A stretch of 54,622 nucleotides of DNA, taken from JBNLBT01 sp050303435 (lineage in GTDB: Bacteria > Pseudomonadota > Gammaproteobacteria > Xanthomonadales > Marinicellaceae). The notes beneath the pieces were generated by a model. That model was not told the origin of the DNA, did not search any database, and saw only the letters and a list, made by a program, of their open reading frames with translations. The stretch covers positions 1 to 54,622 of the forward strand of contig JBNLBT010000011.1 in NCBI GenBank assembly GCA_050303435.1, read 5' to 3'. The position numbers and the translations under genes were made by a program. Positions 36,322-45,603 of this stretch are shown here, in pieces. How positions within the stretch are numbered: the first letter of the stretch is position 1; every line of letters begins with the position of its first letter.

Positions 36322-37347
36322 TCAGGGCGATTGCTTCTCTTCGAACAGGGTTTCGCTGCCAGCGGCGTAAATCCCCACCGTGGCGGCCGCATCGCCGGCG
36401 CTTCGGTGGGCGCGGTACATGCCTTTTGAATTGAACACCATCACCACCCGACCGCTGCCGTCCAGGGCCACAATACCGCCCTCGCCACCGGCGTCTTTCA
36501 GCACCTCCAGAATCACTTGTTCTGCCGAGCGTTGCACGCTCTGATTGAGGTATTCTGTGCGCGCGCAGATGTCGTGTGCCACCGCGTGGCGAATGAAGTA
36601 TTCGCCGTGACCGGTGGCGGAAACCCCGCACACGCCGTCTTTGGCGTAGGTGCCGGCGCCGATCACCGGAGAATCGCCGATGCGTCCATAGCGTTTGTTG
36701 GTCATGCCGCCGGTTGAGGTGGCTGCGGTGATGTGGCCTTTGACGTCAATCGCCACCGCGCCCACGGTGCCGAATTTCTCATCGGCCGGATGGCCGCCGT
36801 CCTCGGAAACCGCCACCCGGCCATTGAGTTTTTGCCACTGCTGGCGGCGGAAATCGGTGTCAAAATAGTCGTTGTCCACCCGGTCCAGTTGCTGTTCTGC
36901 GGCAAAGGCGTCGGCGCCGTCGCCAGACAGCATCACGTGCACCGAGTGTTCCATCACCGCACGGGCCGCCAGAATCGGATTCTTGACCCGTTGAACCCCG
37001 GCCACTGCACCGGCGTTCAAATCCTCGCCGCGCATGATGGAGGCGTCCAGTTCGTGCGCGCCGTCGTGGGTATAGACCGCACCACGGCCGGCGTTGAACA
37101 GCGGTGAATCTTCCAGCACCACCAGGGCGGCCGTGACGGCATCGACGCTGGGCCCGCCGTTCGACAGCACCGCGTAACCGGCGTCCACGGCCTCGGCCAG
37201 TTTCTGCCGGTGGGCGGCTTCAGCCTCAGCGGTCATGTGTTCTCTCAGCAGGGTGCCAGCGCCACCGTGAATCACGATGGCCGGTTCAATGGCCTCACTC
37301 ATGGCGTTGATTCCGATCAATGTTATTAACAACCACAACCTGTTCAT
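36322..37347 (-). CDS. iaaA: Isoaspartyl peptidase/L-asparaginase (Ntn hydrolase), exported
   Basis: This 341-residue plant-type asparaginase is made as a precursor that self-cleaves to expose the catalytic Thr, here Thr194 in KFGTVGAVAID. Other family marks are AIVIHGGAGT, LFNAGRGAVYTHDG with ELDASIM, RIGDSPVIGAGTYA and SATGHGEYFIR. It hydrolyses beta-aspartyl dipeptides and asparagine. A signal peptide (NRLWLLITLIGINA) points to the periplasm. GAGG lies eight bases before the ATG. It is read convergent to gmk and follows the M1 aminopeptidase in the same direction (65-base gap), suggesting a peptide-degradation pair. Confidence 0.92.
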   Translation of the reverse strand: MNRLWLLITLIGINAMSEAIEPAIVIHGGAGTLLREHMTAEAEAAHRQKLAEAVDAGYAVLSNGGPSVDAVTAALVVLEDSPLFNAGRGAVYTHDGAHELDASIMRGEDLNAGAVAGVQRVKNPILAARAVMEHSVHVMLSGDGADAFAAEQQLDRVDNDYFDTDFRRQQWQKLNGRVAVSEDGGHPADEKFGTVGAVAIDVKGHITAATSTGGMTNKRYGRIGDSPVIGAGTYAKDGVCGVSATGHGEYFIRHAVAHDICARTEYLNQSVQRSAEQVILEVLKDAGGEGGIVALDGSGRVVMVFNSKGMYRAHRSAGDAAATVGIYAAGSETLFEEKQSP

Positions 37348-37412
37348 CTGCGATGCCTCAAATCAGCGGGCTTCAAGCATAGCACAGTCGCCGGGCTCCG
37401 CGTGAGGCTGCG

Positions 37413-40178
37413 TCACGATTCCTGCGACAGCCGATCCAGCAGTGCCGGTACTTCGTCGGCCAGTGCCGCTTTGCGGGCGATGCACAGGTCGATGCTTTCC
37501 AGGGTCTGTGCCAGTTCCCGCGGGCCACCGGACAGTTCGGCCGCGCGCGGTGCAAAAAAATCGTTCAGCTCTGCGCGCTGTTGCGCGTCGCAAAAGAAAA
37601 TGCCCACCCGGGCAATGCGCCCGTGGCGCCATTTCGGTGTGCGTGCCAGCAGCACCGGCATGTGTGCCTGCACCCAGTCCCACATGGCCGGAGCGTGCTG
37701 CGGGTGGCGCATCTGCGCGTAGATGATGGTGTAAATTTCATTGTCGCGCAGGCGTTCCTGGGGGATCCATTCGCGCAAGGTTGCGGCGAATGCGGTGTCA
37801 TTGGTGGCCGCCAGTGCGGCCAATAAATACTGCCGGGTGATGCCATCGTCGCTGTGATCCAGCAGGGTCACCAGGTGTTGGGTGAAATCGCCGTCGCCGT
37901 CGTCCTGCACCGCCACCCTGAGTGCCAGCGCGATCAGGTTCATGTCGGCGCGCTGTGGATGCATTTGGCCGTCATCGCCCCAGCCGCTGAAGGCCACGGC
38001 CATGTCTTTGAGGCGTGTGCGCAGCGGCGCATTGCGCGCGTAATCGGCGAGGAATTCCAGCAGGCTTTCGCGCAGAAAAGTGTCGTCGCTGGATTCATCG
38101 GCGCGTGGTTGTTCACCGAGCTCAGTCAGCCGCTCACGGTACATGTGATCGGCCAGTTGTCGCAATTGCGCTGACTGCGCCGCATTCAGGTCCAGGTGAT
38201 CGGCAATGAATTCCACCGGTTCCATCGCTGCGATGACCACTTTGGAATGGTCGCTGTTGACCATTTCATGGGCGACCGCAAGCAAATCGCTGAAACGGCT
38301 TTGCCCGGCCTGAACGGCGGCCAGCAGGCTGTCGGCGGTCATCATTTGTTCGGCGTGACTGAGGGCTGCAAAATCGGCGTACAGCGATTGCCAGCCGGCG
38401 CTGTCGAGGTTGAAACGGTAGTAGCCGCTGCCACCGGCGTTGGGCAGCAGACGTTCAGCACAGCCAGAGCCCGGCAGGGTGAATTCGGCCTGAGCATTGT
38501 CCAGAACCCGGCAGCTGCGGTGTCTGGCGCCGGCGATGGCGTAGTCCAGACACAACGGCACGTGCCAGCTTTGTGCCGCCTCTTGCGGTCCACCCAGTGG
38601 ACGGTAGCGGTGTTGCTGCACCGCCACGTGGTTGACGCCGTCTTCGCAACTCAAGGCCACATCCACCGTGGGAATGCCGCGCTGGGTCAGGTAACCGTTG
38701 AACACCGTTTGAATGGTTTGTGGTGAGGTTTCGCCGGCGTTTTCACTGATCGCCCGGATGAAGTCATCGGCGTTGGCGTTGCCGTGCGCGTGTCGTTTCA
38801 AATAGGCCTGGATGCCGCGACGAAAAGCGTCCGGGCCGATGAAGCGGTTCATCATTTCCAGCACCGCGCCGCCTTTGGAATAGGTGATGCCATCAAAGGC
38901 GGTGCTGATGTCGTGGTTGGTGGCGATCGGCTGGCGGATCTGGCGTGCGCTGATCAGCGCGTCGTTTTTCATTGCGCCGATGCCGCGCGCGGTGATGTTC
39001 AGATCAAAGCGCGCGTCCGGCTGCACGCGGTGCATGGTGGCGTAGGCCATCCAGGTGGCAAAGGCTTCGTTGAGCCAGATGTCGTCCCACCAGTAGGGCG
39101 TCACCAGGTTGCCGAACCAGTGGTGCGCCAGTTCGTGTGCATGCACCGTGCTGTAAGCGCGCTTCTGTGCCCGCGTGGCATGTTCATCCAGCAACAGCAG
39201 TTGTTCACGGTAGGTGATGATGCCGGCGTTTTCCATGGCGCCGGCGGCGAAATCCGGCACCGCAATCAAATCCAGCTTGGCGTACGGGTAGGGGATGCCG
39301 AATTCATTCTCCAGCGATTCCAGGATGGCTTGCGTGTTTTCCAGCGCGTATTTGAGCAAATGGCCTTTGCCGCGCGCAGCGAACCCGCGCAGGGGCACGC
39401 TGTTGGGGCGCACCGCAGTGGGCGGCAAATCGCTCCATTCGACCGCGTCCAACGGCCCCACGGCGAACGCCAGCAGATAGGTGGGCAGCGGTCGGGTGGT
39501 GGCGAACTGAACGCGTTTCAGACCGGCCTGATCACCGCTCAGCGCCTGTTCTGCGGTCACCGGCGTGTTGCTCACCGCCTGCTGCGCCTGTGGCACGATC
39601 AGACTGATGTCAAAAGGCACCTTGAAGGCCGGTTCGTCGAATCCGGGAAAGGCCAGGCGCGCGGAAATCGCTTCAAACTGGGTGAAGGCGTAGTACTCGT
39701 CGCCGTCCTTGACCCGATACAGGCCTTCCAGCGCTTCGTTGAATGGCGCGCTGTATTCGATGTCCAGGGTGTATTCGCCGGCGCTGATTTCGTGTGGAAA
39801 ATCCAGTCTGGCCACCCCCGAGTTGTCCACCTGGGTGTAGGTCAGGTTCAGCTCGCGTCCAGACTGATCGTGCAGACTGGCTTTGTGCACCGTCAGGTTG
39901 AGGCCGTGCAGGTGCATGTATTTGCGCGCGGTGTGCAGCGCCACGCGCACGCGGGTGTGGCCGGAAAACGTCGCCTGTTGCGGAATGATTTCAAGCTGCA
40001 AGGTGTAGTGCAGCGGCGCGACGTCTGCGGGCAGGCGGCCCAGCGGGGTGTCGTCTGCTGCAGGCGATGGCTGTGCGGCGGCGGTGGCGTTCGACTGTGT
40101 CGGGTTTTGCGCGGTCTCTTGCGGCGCGTTGCAGGCGCCCAGCGCCAGGGAACACATTAGCAGAAGGTATTTTTTCAT
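37413..40178 (-). CDS. M1-family aminopeptidase, lipoprotein
   Basis: This 921-residue zinc aminopeptidase has a lipoprotein signal with lipobox LGAC (Cys16), so it is probably outer-membrane or periplasm anchored. A Pro/Gln/Ala-rich linker follows. Catalytic marks are GAMEN (313-317) and HELAH (348-352) with the distal Glu371 in DDIWLNE (HExxH-x18-E). The C-terminal ~400 residues match the ERAP1-like helical domain of M1 enzymes. It removes N-terminal residues from peptides. The layout matches exported PepN-like enzymes of Lysobacterales rather than cytoplasmic E. coli PepN, so no symbol is assigned. Confidence 0.92.
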   Translation of the reverse strand: MKKYLLLMCSLALGACNAPQETAQNPTQSNATAAAQPSPAADDTPLGRLPADVAPLHYTLQLEIIPQQATFSGHTRVRVALHTARKYMHLHGLNLTVHKASLHDQSGRELNLTYTQVDNSGVARLDFPHEISAGEYTLDIEYSAPFNEALEGLYRVKDGDEYYAFTQFEAISARLAFPGFDEPAFKVPFDISLIVPQAQQAVSNTPVTAEQALSGDQAGLKRVQFATTRPLPTYLLAFAVGPLDAVEWSDLPPTAVRPNSVPLRGFAARGKGHLLKYALENTQAILESLENEFGIPYPYAKLDLIAVPDFAAGAMENAGIITYREQLLLLDEHATRAQKRAYSTVHAHELAHHWFGNLVTPYWWDDIWLNEAFATWMAYATMHRVQPDARFDLNITARGIGAMKNDALISARQIRQPIATNHDISTAFDGITYSKGGAVLEMMNRFIGPDAFRRGIQAYLKRHAHGNANADDFIRAISENAGETSPQTIQTVFNGYLTQRGIPTVDVALSCEDGVNHVAVQQHRYRPLGGPQEAAQSWHVPLCLDYAIAGARHRSCRVLDNAQAEFTLPGSGCAERLLPNAGGSGYYRFNLDSAGWQSLYADFAALSHAEQMMTADSLLAAVQAGQSRFSDLLAVAHEMVNSDHSKVVIAAMEPVEFIADHLDLNAAQSAQLRQLADHMYRERLTELGEQPRADESSDDTFLRESLLEFLADYARNAPLRTRLKDMAVAFSGWGDDGQMHPQRADMNLIALALRVAVQDDGDGDFTQHLVTLLDHSDDGITRQYLLAALAATNDTAFAATLREWIPQERLRDNEIYTIIYAQMRHPQHAPAMWDWVQAHMPVLLARTPKWRHGRIARVGIFFCDAQQRAELNDFFAPRAAELSGGPRELAQTLESIDLCIARKAALADEVPALLDRLSQES

Positions 40179-40297
40179 GTCTCACTCCGAAATCAGCGGT
40201 GATGGGGCGTGCTCAAGGGGCGCGCGGTGCGTGGCTTGATCGGCAACGAGTTCGGAGTGTAGCACCTCCATGGCGACTCGGCAACACGGCCCGTGGC

Positions 40298-40326
40298 TTG
40301 AAAGCGCGCTGCACTGACCCTATAAT
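40298..40326 (+). promoter_or_regulatory. Sigma-70 promoter of the pantothenate/CoA operon
   Basis: TTGAAA (40298-40303) and a perfect TATAAT (40321-40326) are spaced by exactly 17 bases, the best promoter in the window. It leaves a leader of about 84 bases before the panG-like gene; AAGGA (40405-40409) is the ribosome binding site. Confidence 0.8.
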
Positions 40327-40416
40327 ATGTGGTGCACCGATTCTTCAGGAACGGTGACACAGCATTGAAGCCTGCAAACGGCTTTAAACAAAACACCAAA
40401 CCGTAAGGACTTGATC

Positions 40417-41139
40417 ATGAACAGACAGGTACCTGTGCAATACGCCTTGGTGGGCGATGGCCGCGTGGCGCGGCACATGGCCCGCTATTTCGAACAGATG
40501 GGCCTGGCCCATCAACGCTGGTGGCGATCCGCCCCCGGCGCTTCCACCGATTCCCTGCAACGCGCGGTGCGCGACGCCGATCATGTGCTGTTGCTGATTT
40601 CCGATGACGCCATCGCCGATTTCATCGAACACAACCCGTTTCTCAAACGCCATTCATTGCTGCATTTTTCCGGTGCATTGAATCTGCCCGGGGTGCGTGG
40701 CTGTCACCCGCTGATGACTTTTGCCCATTCGCCCTACGCGCTGAGTGAATACCGCAGCATGCCGTTCGTGGTCGATACGCAATTGGACTTTGAGCGGGTG
40801 TTTCCCGCTCTGGACAATCCGGTGATCCGCCTTGACCCCGCATTGCGGCCTTTGTACCACAGTTTGTGCGTGGTGGCCGGCAACTTCGCTCACACCCTGT
40901 GGCGTGAAGTGGGCGAGCAAATGGAGCACACCCTGGGCATTGATCACCGGCATCTGTTGCCGTACATTCAGCGCACCCTGATCAATTACATTGAAGACCC
41001 GGCGCATTCGGCCACCGGCCCGCTGGTGCGCGGCGATGTGCAAACCATCGACAAACATTTGCAGGTGTTGAAGGACAACCGGCTGGAGCCGATTTACCGC
41101 AGTTTTGTTGACTTGGCCAAACCGGAGCGCAGCGCATGA
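40417..41139 (+). CDS. panG: Rossmann/DUF2520 protein, candidate ketopantoate reductase (PanG-like)
   Basis: This 240-residue protein starts at ATG 40417, seven bases after AAGGA. The N-terminus has a nucleotide-binding Rossmann glycine motif (YALVGDGRVARHMARYF) and a second strand DHVLLLISDDAIADF. GCHPLMTF and the helical C-terminal half fit Rossmann-DUF2520 proteins. This type includes PanG, an alternative ketopantoate reductase described in Francisella that replaces PanE. Here it is first in an operon with panB and panC, while no panE-like gene is seen. The step it would fill is ketopantoate to pantoate. Its stop overlaps panB (ATGA). Family membership is likely; the reaction is inferred from context. 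Confidence 0.75.
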   Translation: MNRQVPVQYALVGDGRVARHMARYFEQMGLAHQRWWRSAPGASTDSLQRAVRDADHVLLLISDDAIADFIEHNPFLKRHSLLHFSGALNLPGVRGCHPLMTFAHSPYALSEYRSMPFVVDTQLDFERVFPALDNPVIRLDPALRPLYHSLCVVAGNFAHTLWREVGEQMEHTLGIDHRHLLPYIQRTLINYIEDPAHSATGPLVRGDVQTIDKHLQVLKDNRLEPIYRSFVDLAKPERSA

Positions 41140-41927
41140 AATCCATACTTGAATTCGCCAACAGCAAGCACAACGACCGCAAAATCAGCGTGATCACCTG
41201 CTACGATTACTGGTCGGCCTGTCTGATCGCAGCGTCCAGTGTGGACGCCATCCTGGTCGGCGATTCAGCCGCCATGGTGATGCACGGTCACCGCAGCACC
41301 CTGCCCATCGACGCCGAAATCATGGCGCTGCACGTGGCCGCCGTAAGCCGCGGCGCGGGCGACAAATTCATCATCGGTGATTTGCCGTTCCTGTCGTATC
41401 GCCAGTCGCTGAGCGACAACGTCGCGGCCGTGCGGCTGCTCATGCAGGCCGGTGCGCAGGCGGTCAAACTGGAAGGCATTGATGGCAACGAAACGCTGAT
41501 CCGGCATCTGGTGGACTCCGGCGTGCCGGTGATGGGGCATTTGGGCCTGACGCCGCAGTCGCTGCATCAGCTCGGTGGCTTCAAGGTGCAGGGGCGCGAT
41601 GAAGCGGCGCATGAACGCATTGTGCAACAGGCGCTGCGGGTCGAGGCCAGCGGGGCGTTTTCACTGGTGCTGGAATGCGTGCCCGAGGCGCTGGCGACGC
41701 AAATCAGCGCGGAGTTGCGCATCCCGGTGATCGGCATCGGCGCCGGCGCAGGGGTCGATGGCCAGGTGCTGGTGTTGCACGACATGCTGGGCCTGAACCG
41801 CGAGTTCAAACCCAAATTTGTGCGCCAGTTCGCCGCCGGCGCCGAGCTCATTGAAGGCGCGCTGAACGACTACGCCGACGCCGTGCGAAGCGGTGCTTTT
41901 CCCACTGCAGAGGAATCGTATTCATGA
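41136..41927 (+). CDS. panB: 3-methyl-2-oxobutanoate hydroxymethyltransferase
   Basis: This 263-residue enzyme transfers a hydroxymethyl group from methylene-tetrahydrofolate to 2-oxoisovalerate, giving ketopantoate, the first committed step of pantothenate synthesis. Family marks are ISVITCYDYWSA, ILVGDSAAMVMHGH with the metal-binding Asp, the VKLEG active-site segment, MGHLGLTPQS, LVLECVPEALA with the catalytic Glu, and IGIGAGAGVDGQVLVLHDML. Both ends overlap neighbours by four bases (ATGA). Confidence 0.95.
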   Translation: MKSILEFANSKHNDRKISVITCYDYWSACLIAASSVDAILVGDSAAMVMHGHRSTLPIDAEIMALHVAAVSRGAGDKFIIGDLPFLSYRQSLSDNVAAVRLLMQAGAQAVKLEGIDGNETLIRHLVDSGVPVMGHLGLTPQSLHQLGGFKVQGRDEAAHERIVQQALRVEASGAFSLVLECVPEALATQISAELRIPVIGIGAGAGVDGQVLVLHDMLGLNREFKPKFVRQFAAGAELIEGALNDYADAVRSGAFPTAEESYS

Positions 41928-42685
41928 AACGTTTTGAGCGGATTGAGGAGTTCCTCCAGTGTCGACGCGAATGGGGCACAGATTCGGTGGGTTTTGTGCC
42001 CACCATGGGCGCGCTGCACGACGGCCATTGCGCCCTGGTGCAACGCGCAGTGAGTGAAAATGACCGCTGCGTGGTGAGCATTTTCATCAACCCCACGCAG
42101 TTCGACCGCGCCGATGATTTGCACAACTATCCGGTGCAATTGAGTGACGACCTTGCGCGCCTGCAGGCGCTCGGCGTGGACGCGGTGCTGCTGCCGGATG
42201 TTGCCCAGATTTATCCCGACGAATACCGCTACAAACTGAGTGAGAACGACCTGAGCGCGCGCGCCTGCGGGGCGTCGCGGCCGGGGCATTTCGACGGGGT
42301 GTTGACTGTTGTGATGAAATTGCTCAACATTGCGCGGCCCACGCGCGCTTATTTTGGCGAGAAAGACCAGCAGCAACTGCAACTGATTCAGGGCATGGTC
42401 GAGGCGTTTTTCATGGACCTTGAAATTGTGCCGTGTGCCACCGTGCGTGAAGCCAGTGGTCTGGCCATGAGCTCCCGCAACCTGCGTCTCAGTGCCGACG
42501 AGCGCACGCAGGCCGCGGCGCTGCACCGCATTCTCAGCGACGCCAGTGACCTCAAGGGCAAAGCCGCGGCGCTGCAGCAGGCCGGTTTTAAACTGGATTA
42601 CCTGGAACCGCTCGGCGATCGCTTGCTGGCCGCGGTGTGGCTCGGCGATGTGCGCCTGATTGACAACGTGGCGTGGCCCGCATGA
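41924..42685 (+). CDS. panC: Pantothenate synthetase
   Basis: This 253-residue enzyme joins pantoate and beta-alanine with ATP. Family marks are VGFVPTMGALHDGH (HIGH-like nucleotide site), VVSIFINPTQF, RPGHFDGVLTVV, YFGEKDQQQLQLI and SSRNLRLS (KMSKS-like). It is slightly shorter than the usual ~280 because of a reduced C-terminal domain. ATGA overlaps join it to panB and coaBC. Confidence 0.95.
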   Translation: MKRFERIEEFLQCRREWGTDSVGFVPTMGALHDGHCALVQRAVSENDRCVVSIFINPTQFDRADDLHNYPVQLSDDLARLQALGVDAVLLPDVAQIYPDEYRYKLSENDLSARACGASRPGHFDGVLTVVMKLLNIARPTRAYFGEKDQQQLQLIQGMVEAFFMDLEIVPCATVREASGLAMSSRNLRLSADERTQAAALHRILSDASDLKGKAAALQQAGFKLDYLEPLGDRLLAAVWLGDVRLIDNVAWPA

Positions 42686-43902
42686 AGGTCTTGATGCTGA
42701 TGAGCGGCTCGATCGCTGCGGCCAAGGCCAGCGGCGTGATCTCCGCGCTGGTCAAACAGGGGCACGCGGTCAAAGTGGTGACCAGCCGTTCGTTGCCGAA
42801 CTTTGTCGGCACCGCCACACTGGAAGGTTTGAGCGGACAGCCGGTGTACCACGACGCCTTCGCCGCCGGCGAGGTGATGCAGCACATCCATCTGAGTCGC
42901 TGGGCCGATTGCCTGCTGTTGTGTCCGGCCAGCGCCAACGCGATCAATAAAATCGCCCACGGCATCGCCGATGACATGCTCAGCACCGTGTGGATGGCCG
43001 GCCAGGGCCTGGGCAAACCGATGTGGGTGGTGCCGGCGATGAACCGACTGATGTGGCAACACCCGGCCACGCAGCGCAGCGTGCAGTTGCTGCAGTCCTG
43101 GGGTGTGCAGTTCATGCCAGTGGGCCGCGGCGAGCTGGCCTGCGGAGAACACGGCGAAGGCCGCATGGCCGAAGTGGACGACGTGGTTGCGGCGGTGTTG
43201 GGCCAGGGCATTGAAGCGCGGCCCGTGCAAACGCCTCAGCGCATTCTGATCACCGCCGGCGGCACGCGGGAATACATCGACGGCGTGCGCTACATCGGCA
43301 ATCTGTCCAGCGGCCGCACTGGCGCGGCAATGGCTGAACGCCTGCACATGGCTGGACACCGCGTTGTTTGGCTGGGCGCTGAGGATGCGCGGGTGCCGCG
43401 CTGCGACTGCGAGAAAATCCGGTACAGCGATTTTAGTTCACTCGAGCACACACTCAAGCAGCGGTTGGGGGATGCGCATTTTGATGCGGTGATTCATGCC
43501 GCTGCAGTCAGCGACTATTCCGTGCAGGCGGTGCACGCCGATGGTCAGGCGATGTTGCCCGGGCGCGATCACAAGATTGCTTCGCAGGCCGGGCACTTGC
43601 AACTGACCCTGAAAAAGAACCCCAAACTGGTGGACCGTCTGGCTGGCTGGTCCCGCAACCCGTCGATTCAGGTGCTGGCCTTTAAGCTCACCCACAACGC
43701 CGATGCCAGCGCGCGCCGGGCCGCGGTGGAAACCTTGATTGCGCGCGCCGGTGTGCACTGGGTGGCACACAACGACCTGAGTGAAATCCACAGCGATCAA
43801 CACCCGTTCACTTTATACCATGGACTCGATTCGACCCGCCCTTGCGCCGGTGTCGATGAGCTCACCGATCATTTTTTGCACCACCTGGAGCGTTGCGCAT
43901 GA
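42682..43902 (+). CDS. coaBC: Bifunctional phosphopantothenoylcysteine decarboxylase/phosphopantothenate-cysteine ligase
   Basis: This 406-residue fused enzyme attaches cysteine to 4'-phosphopantothenate (CoaB) and decarboxylates the product (CoaC). The CoaC half shows MSGSIAAAKA, the catalytic-His segment QHIHLSRWAD, the PAMNRLMW motif and ACGEHGEGRM with its active-site Cys. The CoaB half shows ILITAGGTREYIDGVRYIG with NLSSGRTG and LKKNPKLV, keeping the conserved Asn and Lys. The usual AGxTxExID reads AGGTREYID. Start at ATG 42682 overlaps the panC stop. Confidence 0.93.
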   Translation: MKVLMLMSGSIAAAKASGVISALVKQGHAVKVVTSRSLPNFVGTATLEGLSGQPVYHDAFAAGEVMQHIHLSRWADCLLLCPASANAINKIAHGIADDMLSTVWMAGQGLGKPMWVVPAMNRLMWQHPATQRSVQLLQSWGVQFMPVGRGELACGEHGEGRMAEVDDVVAAVLGQGIEARPVQTPQRILITAGGTREYIDGVRYIGNLSSGRTGAAMAERLHMAGHRVVWLGAEDARVPRCDCEKIRYSDFSSLEHTLKQRLGDAHFDAVIHAAAVSDYSVQAVHADGQAMLPGRDHKIASQAGHLQLTLKKNPKLVDRLAGWSRNPSIQVLAFKLTHNADASARRAAVETLIARAGVHWVAHNDLSEIHSDQHPFTLYHGLDSTRPCAGVDELTDHFLHHLERCA

Positions 43903-44678
43903 TTTTGTGTCTCGACATCGGCAACAGCCACATTCACGGCGGCGTGTTCCGCCAGGACGAATTGCTGCTGCAATTTCGCAAAGCCTCGAAAACCGGCGCT
44001 TCGTCCGATGAATACGGCGTGTTCCTGCGCGCTGTTCTGCGCGAAAACGGCATCGACCCGGACGGCATTCGCCAGATCGCTTTATGCAGCGTGGTACCGG
44101 AAGTGATCTATCCGATCAACGCCTGTTGTCAGAAATACTTCAACCGCGAACCGTTCGTGCTGGAAGCCGGGGTGCGCACCGGGCTGCAGATACTGTACAA
44201 AAATCCCGTGGAGGTCGGCGCCGACCGCATTGCCAACGCCATCGCCGTGACGCACCTGTACCCGCAACAGGACGCGCTGATCATTGATCTGGGCACCGCC
44301 ACCACATTCTGCGCGATTTCTCGCGAGCGCAAATACCTTGGCGGGGTGATCATGCCGGGTTTGAAGATGTCCATGAAAGCTCTGGAAGCCGGGGCCTCGA
44401 AACTGGGTTCGGTGGAAATCATTGAGTCCGACCGCTGCCTGGGGCAGTCGACCAACCACAGCATCCAGTCGGGCCTGTACCACGGCACCCTCGGCGCCAT
44501 GAAAGAAATCATTGCGCGGCTGACCCAGGATGCGTTCAAGAACCAACGGCCGCTGGTCATCGGCACCGGCGGCTTCACCAGCATATACCGCAATTCAGGC
44601 GTGTTCGATCACGTGGTGTCCGAACTCGTGCTGATTGGTCTGTGCCTGGCTTTGCAAATGAATTCTCAAGGAGATTAA
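43899..44678 (+). CDS. coaX: Type III pantothenate kinase
   Basis: This 259-residue ASKHA-fold kinase phosphorylates pantothenate and is insensitive to CoA feedback. Family marks are LCLDIGNSHIHGGVF (phosphate 1), VEVGADRIANAIA, IIDLGTATTFCAI (phosphate 2) and GGVIMPGLKMSMKALEAGAS. The ATG at 43899 overlaps the coaBC stop (ATGA). Confidence 0.94.
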   Translation: MILCLDIGNSHIHGGVFRQDELLLQFRKASKTGASSDEYGVFLRAVLRENGIDPDGIRQIALCSVVPEVIYPINACCQKYFNREPFVLEAGVRTGLQILYKNPVEVGADRIANAIAVTHLYPQQDALIIDLGTATTFCAISRERKYLGGVIMPGLKMSMKALEAGASKLGSVEIIESDRCLGQSTNHSIQSGLYHGTLGAMKEIIARLTQDAFKNQRPLVIGTGGFTSIYRNSGVFDHVVSELVLIGLCLALQMNSQGD

Positions 44679-44680
44679 AC

Positions 44681-45073
44681 ATGTTGATTCCGATGTTACA
44701 CAGCAAAATTCACCGCGCCACCGTGACCGACGCCAACCTCAATTACGAAGGTTCAGTGTCGATCTGCCCGGATCTGATCCGCGCCGCCGGTTTGCGCGTC
44801 AATCAGCAGATCGACGTGCTCAACTGCAACAACGGCGCGCGCCTGACCACCTATGTGATCCAGGGCGGCCCGGGCGAAGTGTGTCTCAACGGTGCCGCCG
44901 CGCGTTTGAATCAGCCCGGCGATCTGGTGATCCTGGCGGCCTACTGTCAAGTCGATGCGCAGGAGGCAGAGACCCATCAACCCAATCTGGTCTTCGTCGA
45001 CAGCCACAACCGCGTCTCCTCGCTGAAAACCGCCGAAACCCACGGCCAGCAAAACTTTGAACACGCCGCGTGA
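44681..45073 (+). CDS. panD: Aspartate 1-decarboxylase precursor
   Basis: This 130-residue pyruvoyl enzyme makes beta-alanine from aspartate. It self-cleaves between Gly24 and Ser25 in NYEGSVSI, and both residues are in the expected positions from ATG 44681. Other marks are MLHSKIHRATVT and NGAAARLNQPGDLVI. AAGGAGA lies six bases upstream, inside the end of coaX; the gap between the genes is two bases. Confidence 0.95.
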   Translation: MLIPMLHSKIHRATVTDANLNYEGSVSICPDLIRAAGLRVNQQIDVLNCNNGARLTTYVIQGGPGEVCLNGAAARLNQPGDLVILAAYCQVDAQEAETHQPNLVFVDSHNRVSSLKTAETHGQQNFEHAA

Positions 45074-45082
45074 GCAGCGCCG

Positions 45083-45382
45083 ATGACCCTGTTTAAAGAA
45101 GACATCCCGCATCTGAGCTTGGATCAGCTGCATGAACACATCCGCTTGTCCAAAGTGCGCTCGGACGAATACCTGGGTCTGGTCAAGGCCCTGGATGACG
45201 AGTTGGCACGCCGCGATCCCGGCACCGACTACCGCTGTCGGCACTGCGGCCACAGCGAGTACAGGTTGGGTCAGATCCGCACCATGGGCGGTTTTTTCAG
45301 TGCCGTGTTCAGTGCGCACCTGAGTCGCTACACCACGCTGATCTGCCAACGCTGTCATCACGTCGATGTGTTCAAGCGTTGA
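45083..45382 (+). CDS. Zinc-ribbon nucleic-acid-binding-type protein (PF09855-like)
   Basis: This 99-residue protein has a helical N-terminal half (LSLDQLHEHIRLSKVRSDEY) and a C-terminal zinc ribbon: YRCRHCGHSEYRLGQIRTMGG, then TTLICQRCHHVDVFKR, giving CxxC-x~27-CxxC. This pattern fits the Zn-ribbon family formerly DUF2082. It starts nine bases after panD and is probably the last gene of the operon. Its link to CoA synthesis is not clear; it may be carried along or have a regulatory role. Confidence 0.75.
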   Translation: MTLFKEDIPHLSLDQLHEHIRLSKVRSDEYLGLVKALDDELARRDPGTDYRCRHCGHSEYRLGQIRTMGGFFSAVFSAHLSRYTTLICQRCHHVDVFKR

Positions 45383-45521
45383 AAGCCGAGTCGAGAGGGT
45401 GCGCTCACGCCGAAAACATTGGCCTGTCAGCAGCATTTTTTGGCCCTATACCCATGAACTTTAAGACTAAAGTGTGGGCCTTTTCTATCAATTGATGGTT
45501 TTAATTTGCGAGAATACGTCC

Positions 45522-45527
45522 TATAAT
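45522..45527 (+). promoter_or_regulatory. -10 box (TATAAT) of the 45604 gene
   Basis: A perfect TATAAT lies in an AT-rich stretch 76 bases before the GTG start. The -35 region is weak. Confidence 0.45.
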
Positions 45528-45603
45528 TGCCGGAATAATTTTTTTGCAAAAAAATTTATCTGTGTTTAATTTTCCCAATTCAGTCAAAAGAGAGGGTGTT
45601 GAA

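Noticed and set aside
38784..40160. 458-codon + strand open frame
   Set aside because: Antisense shadow of the M1 aminopeptidase, which has intact GAMEN and HExxH motifs.
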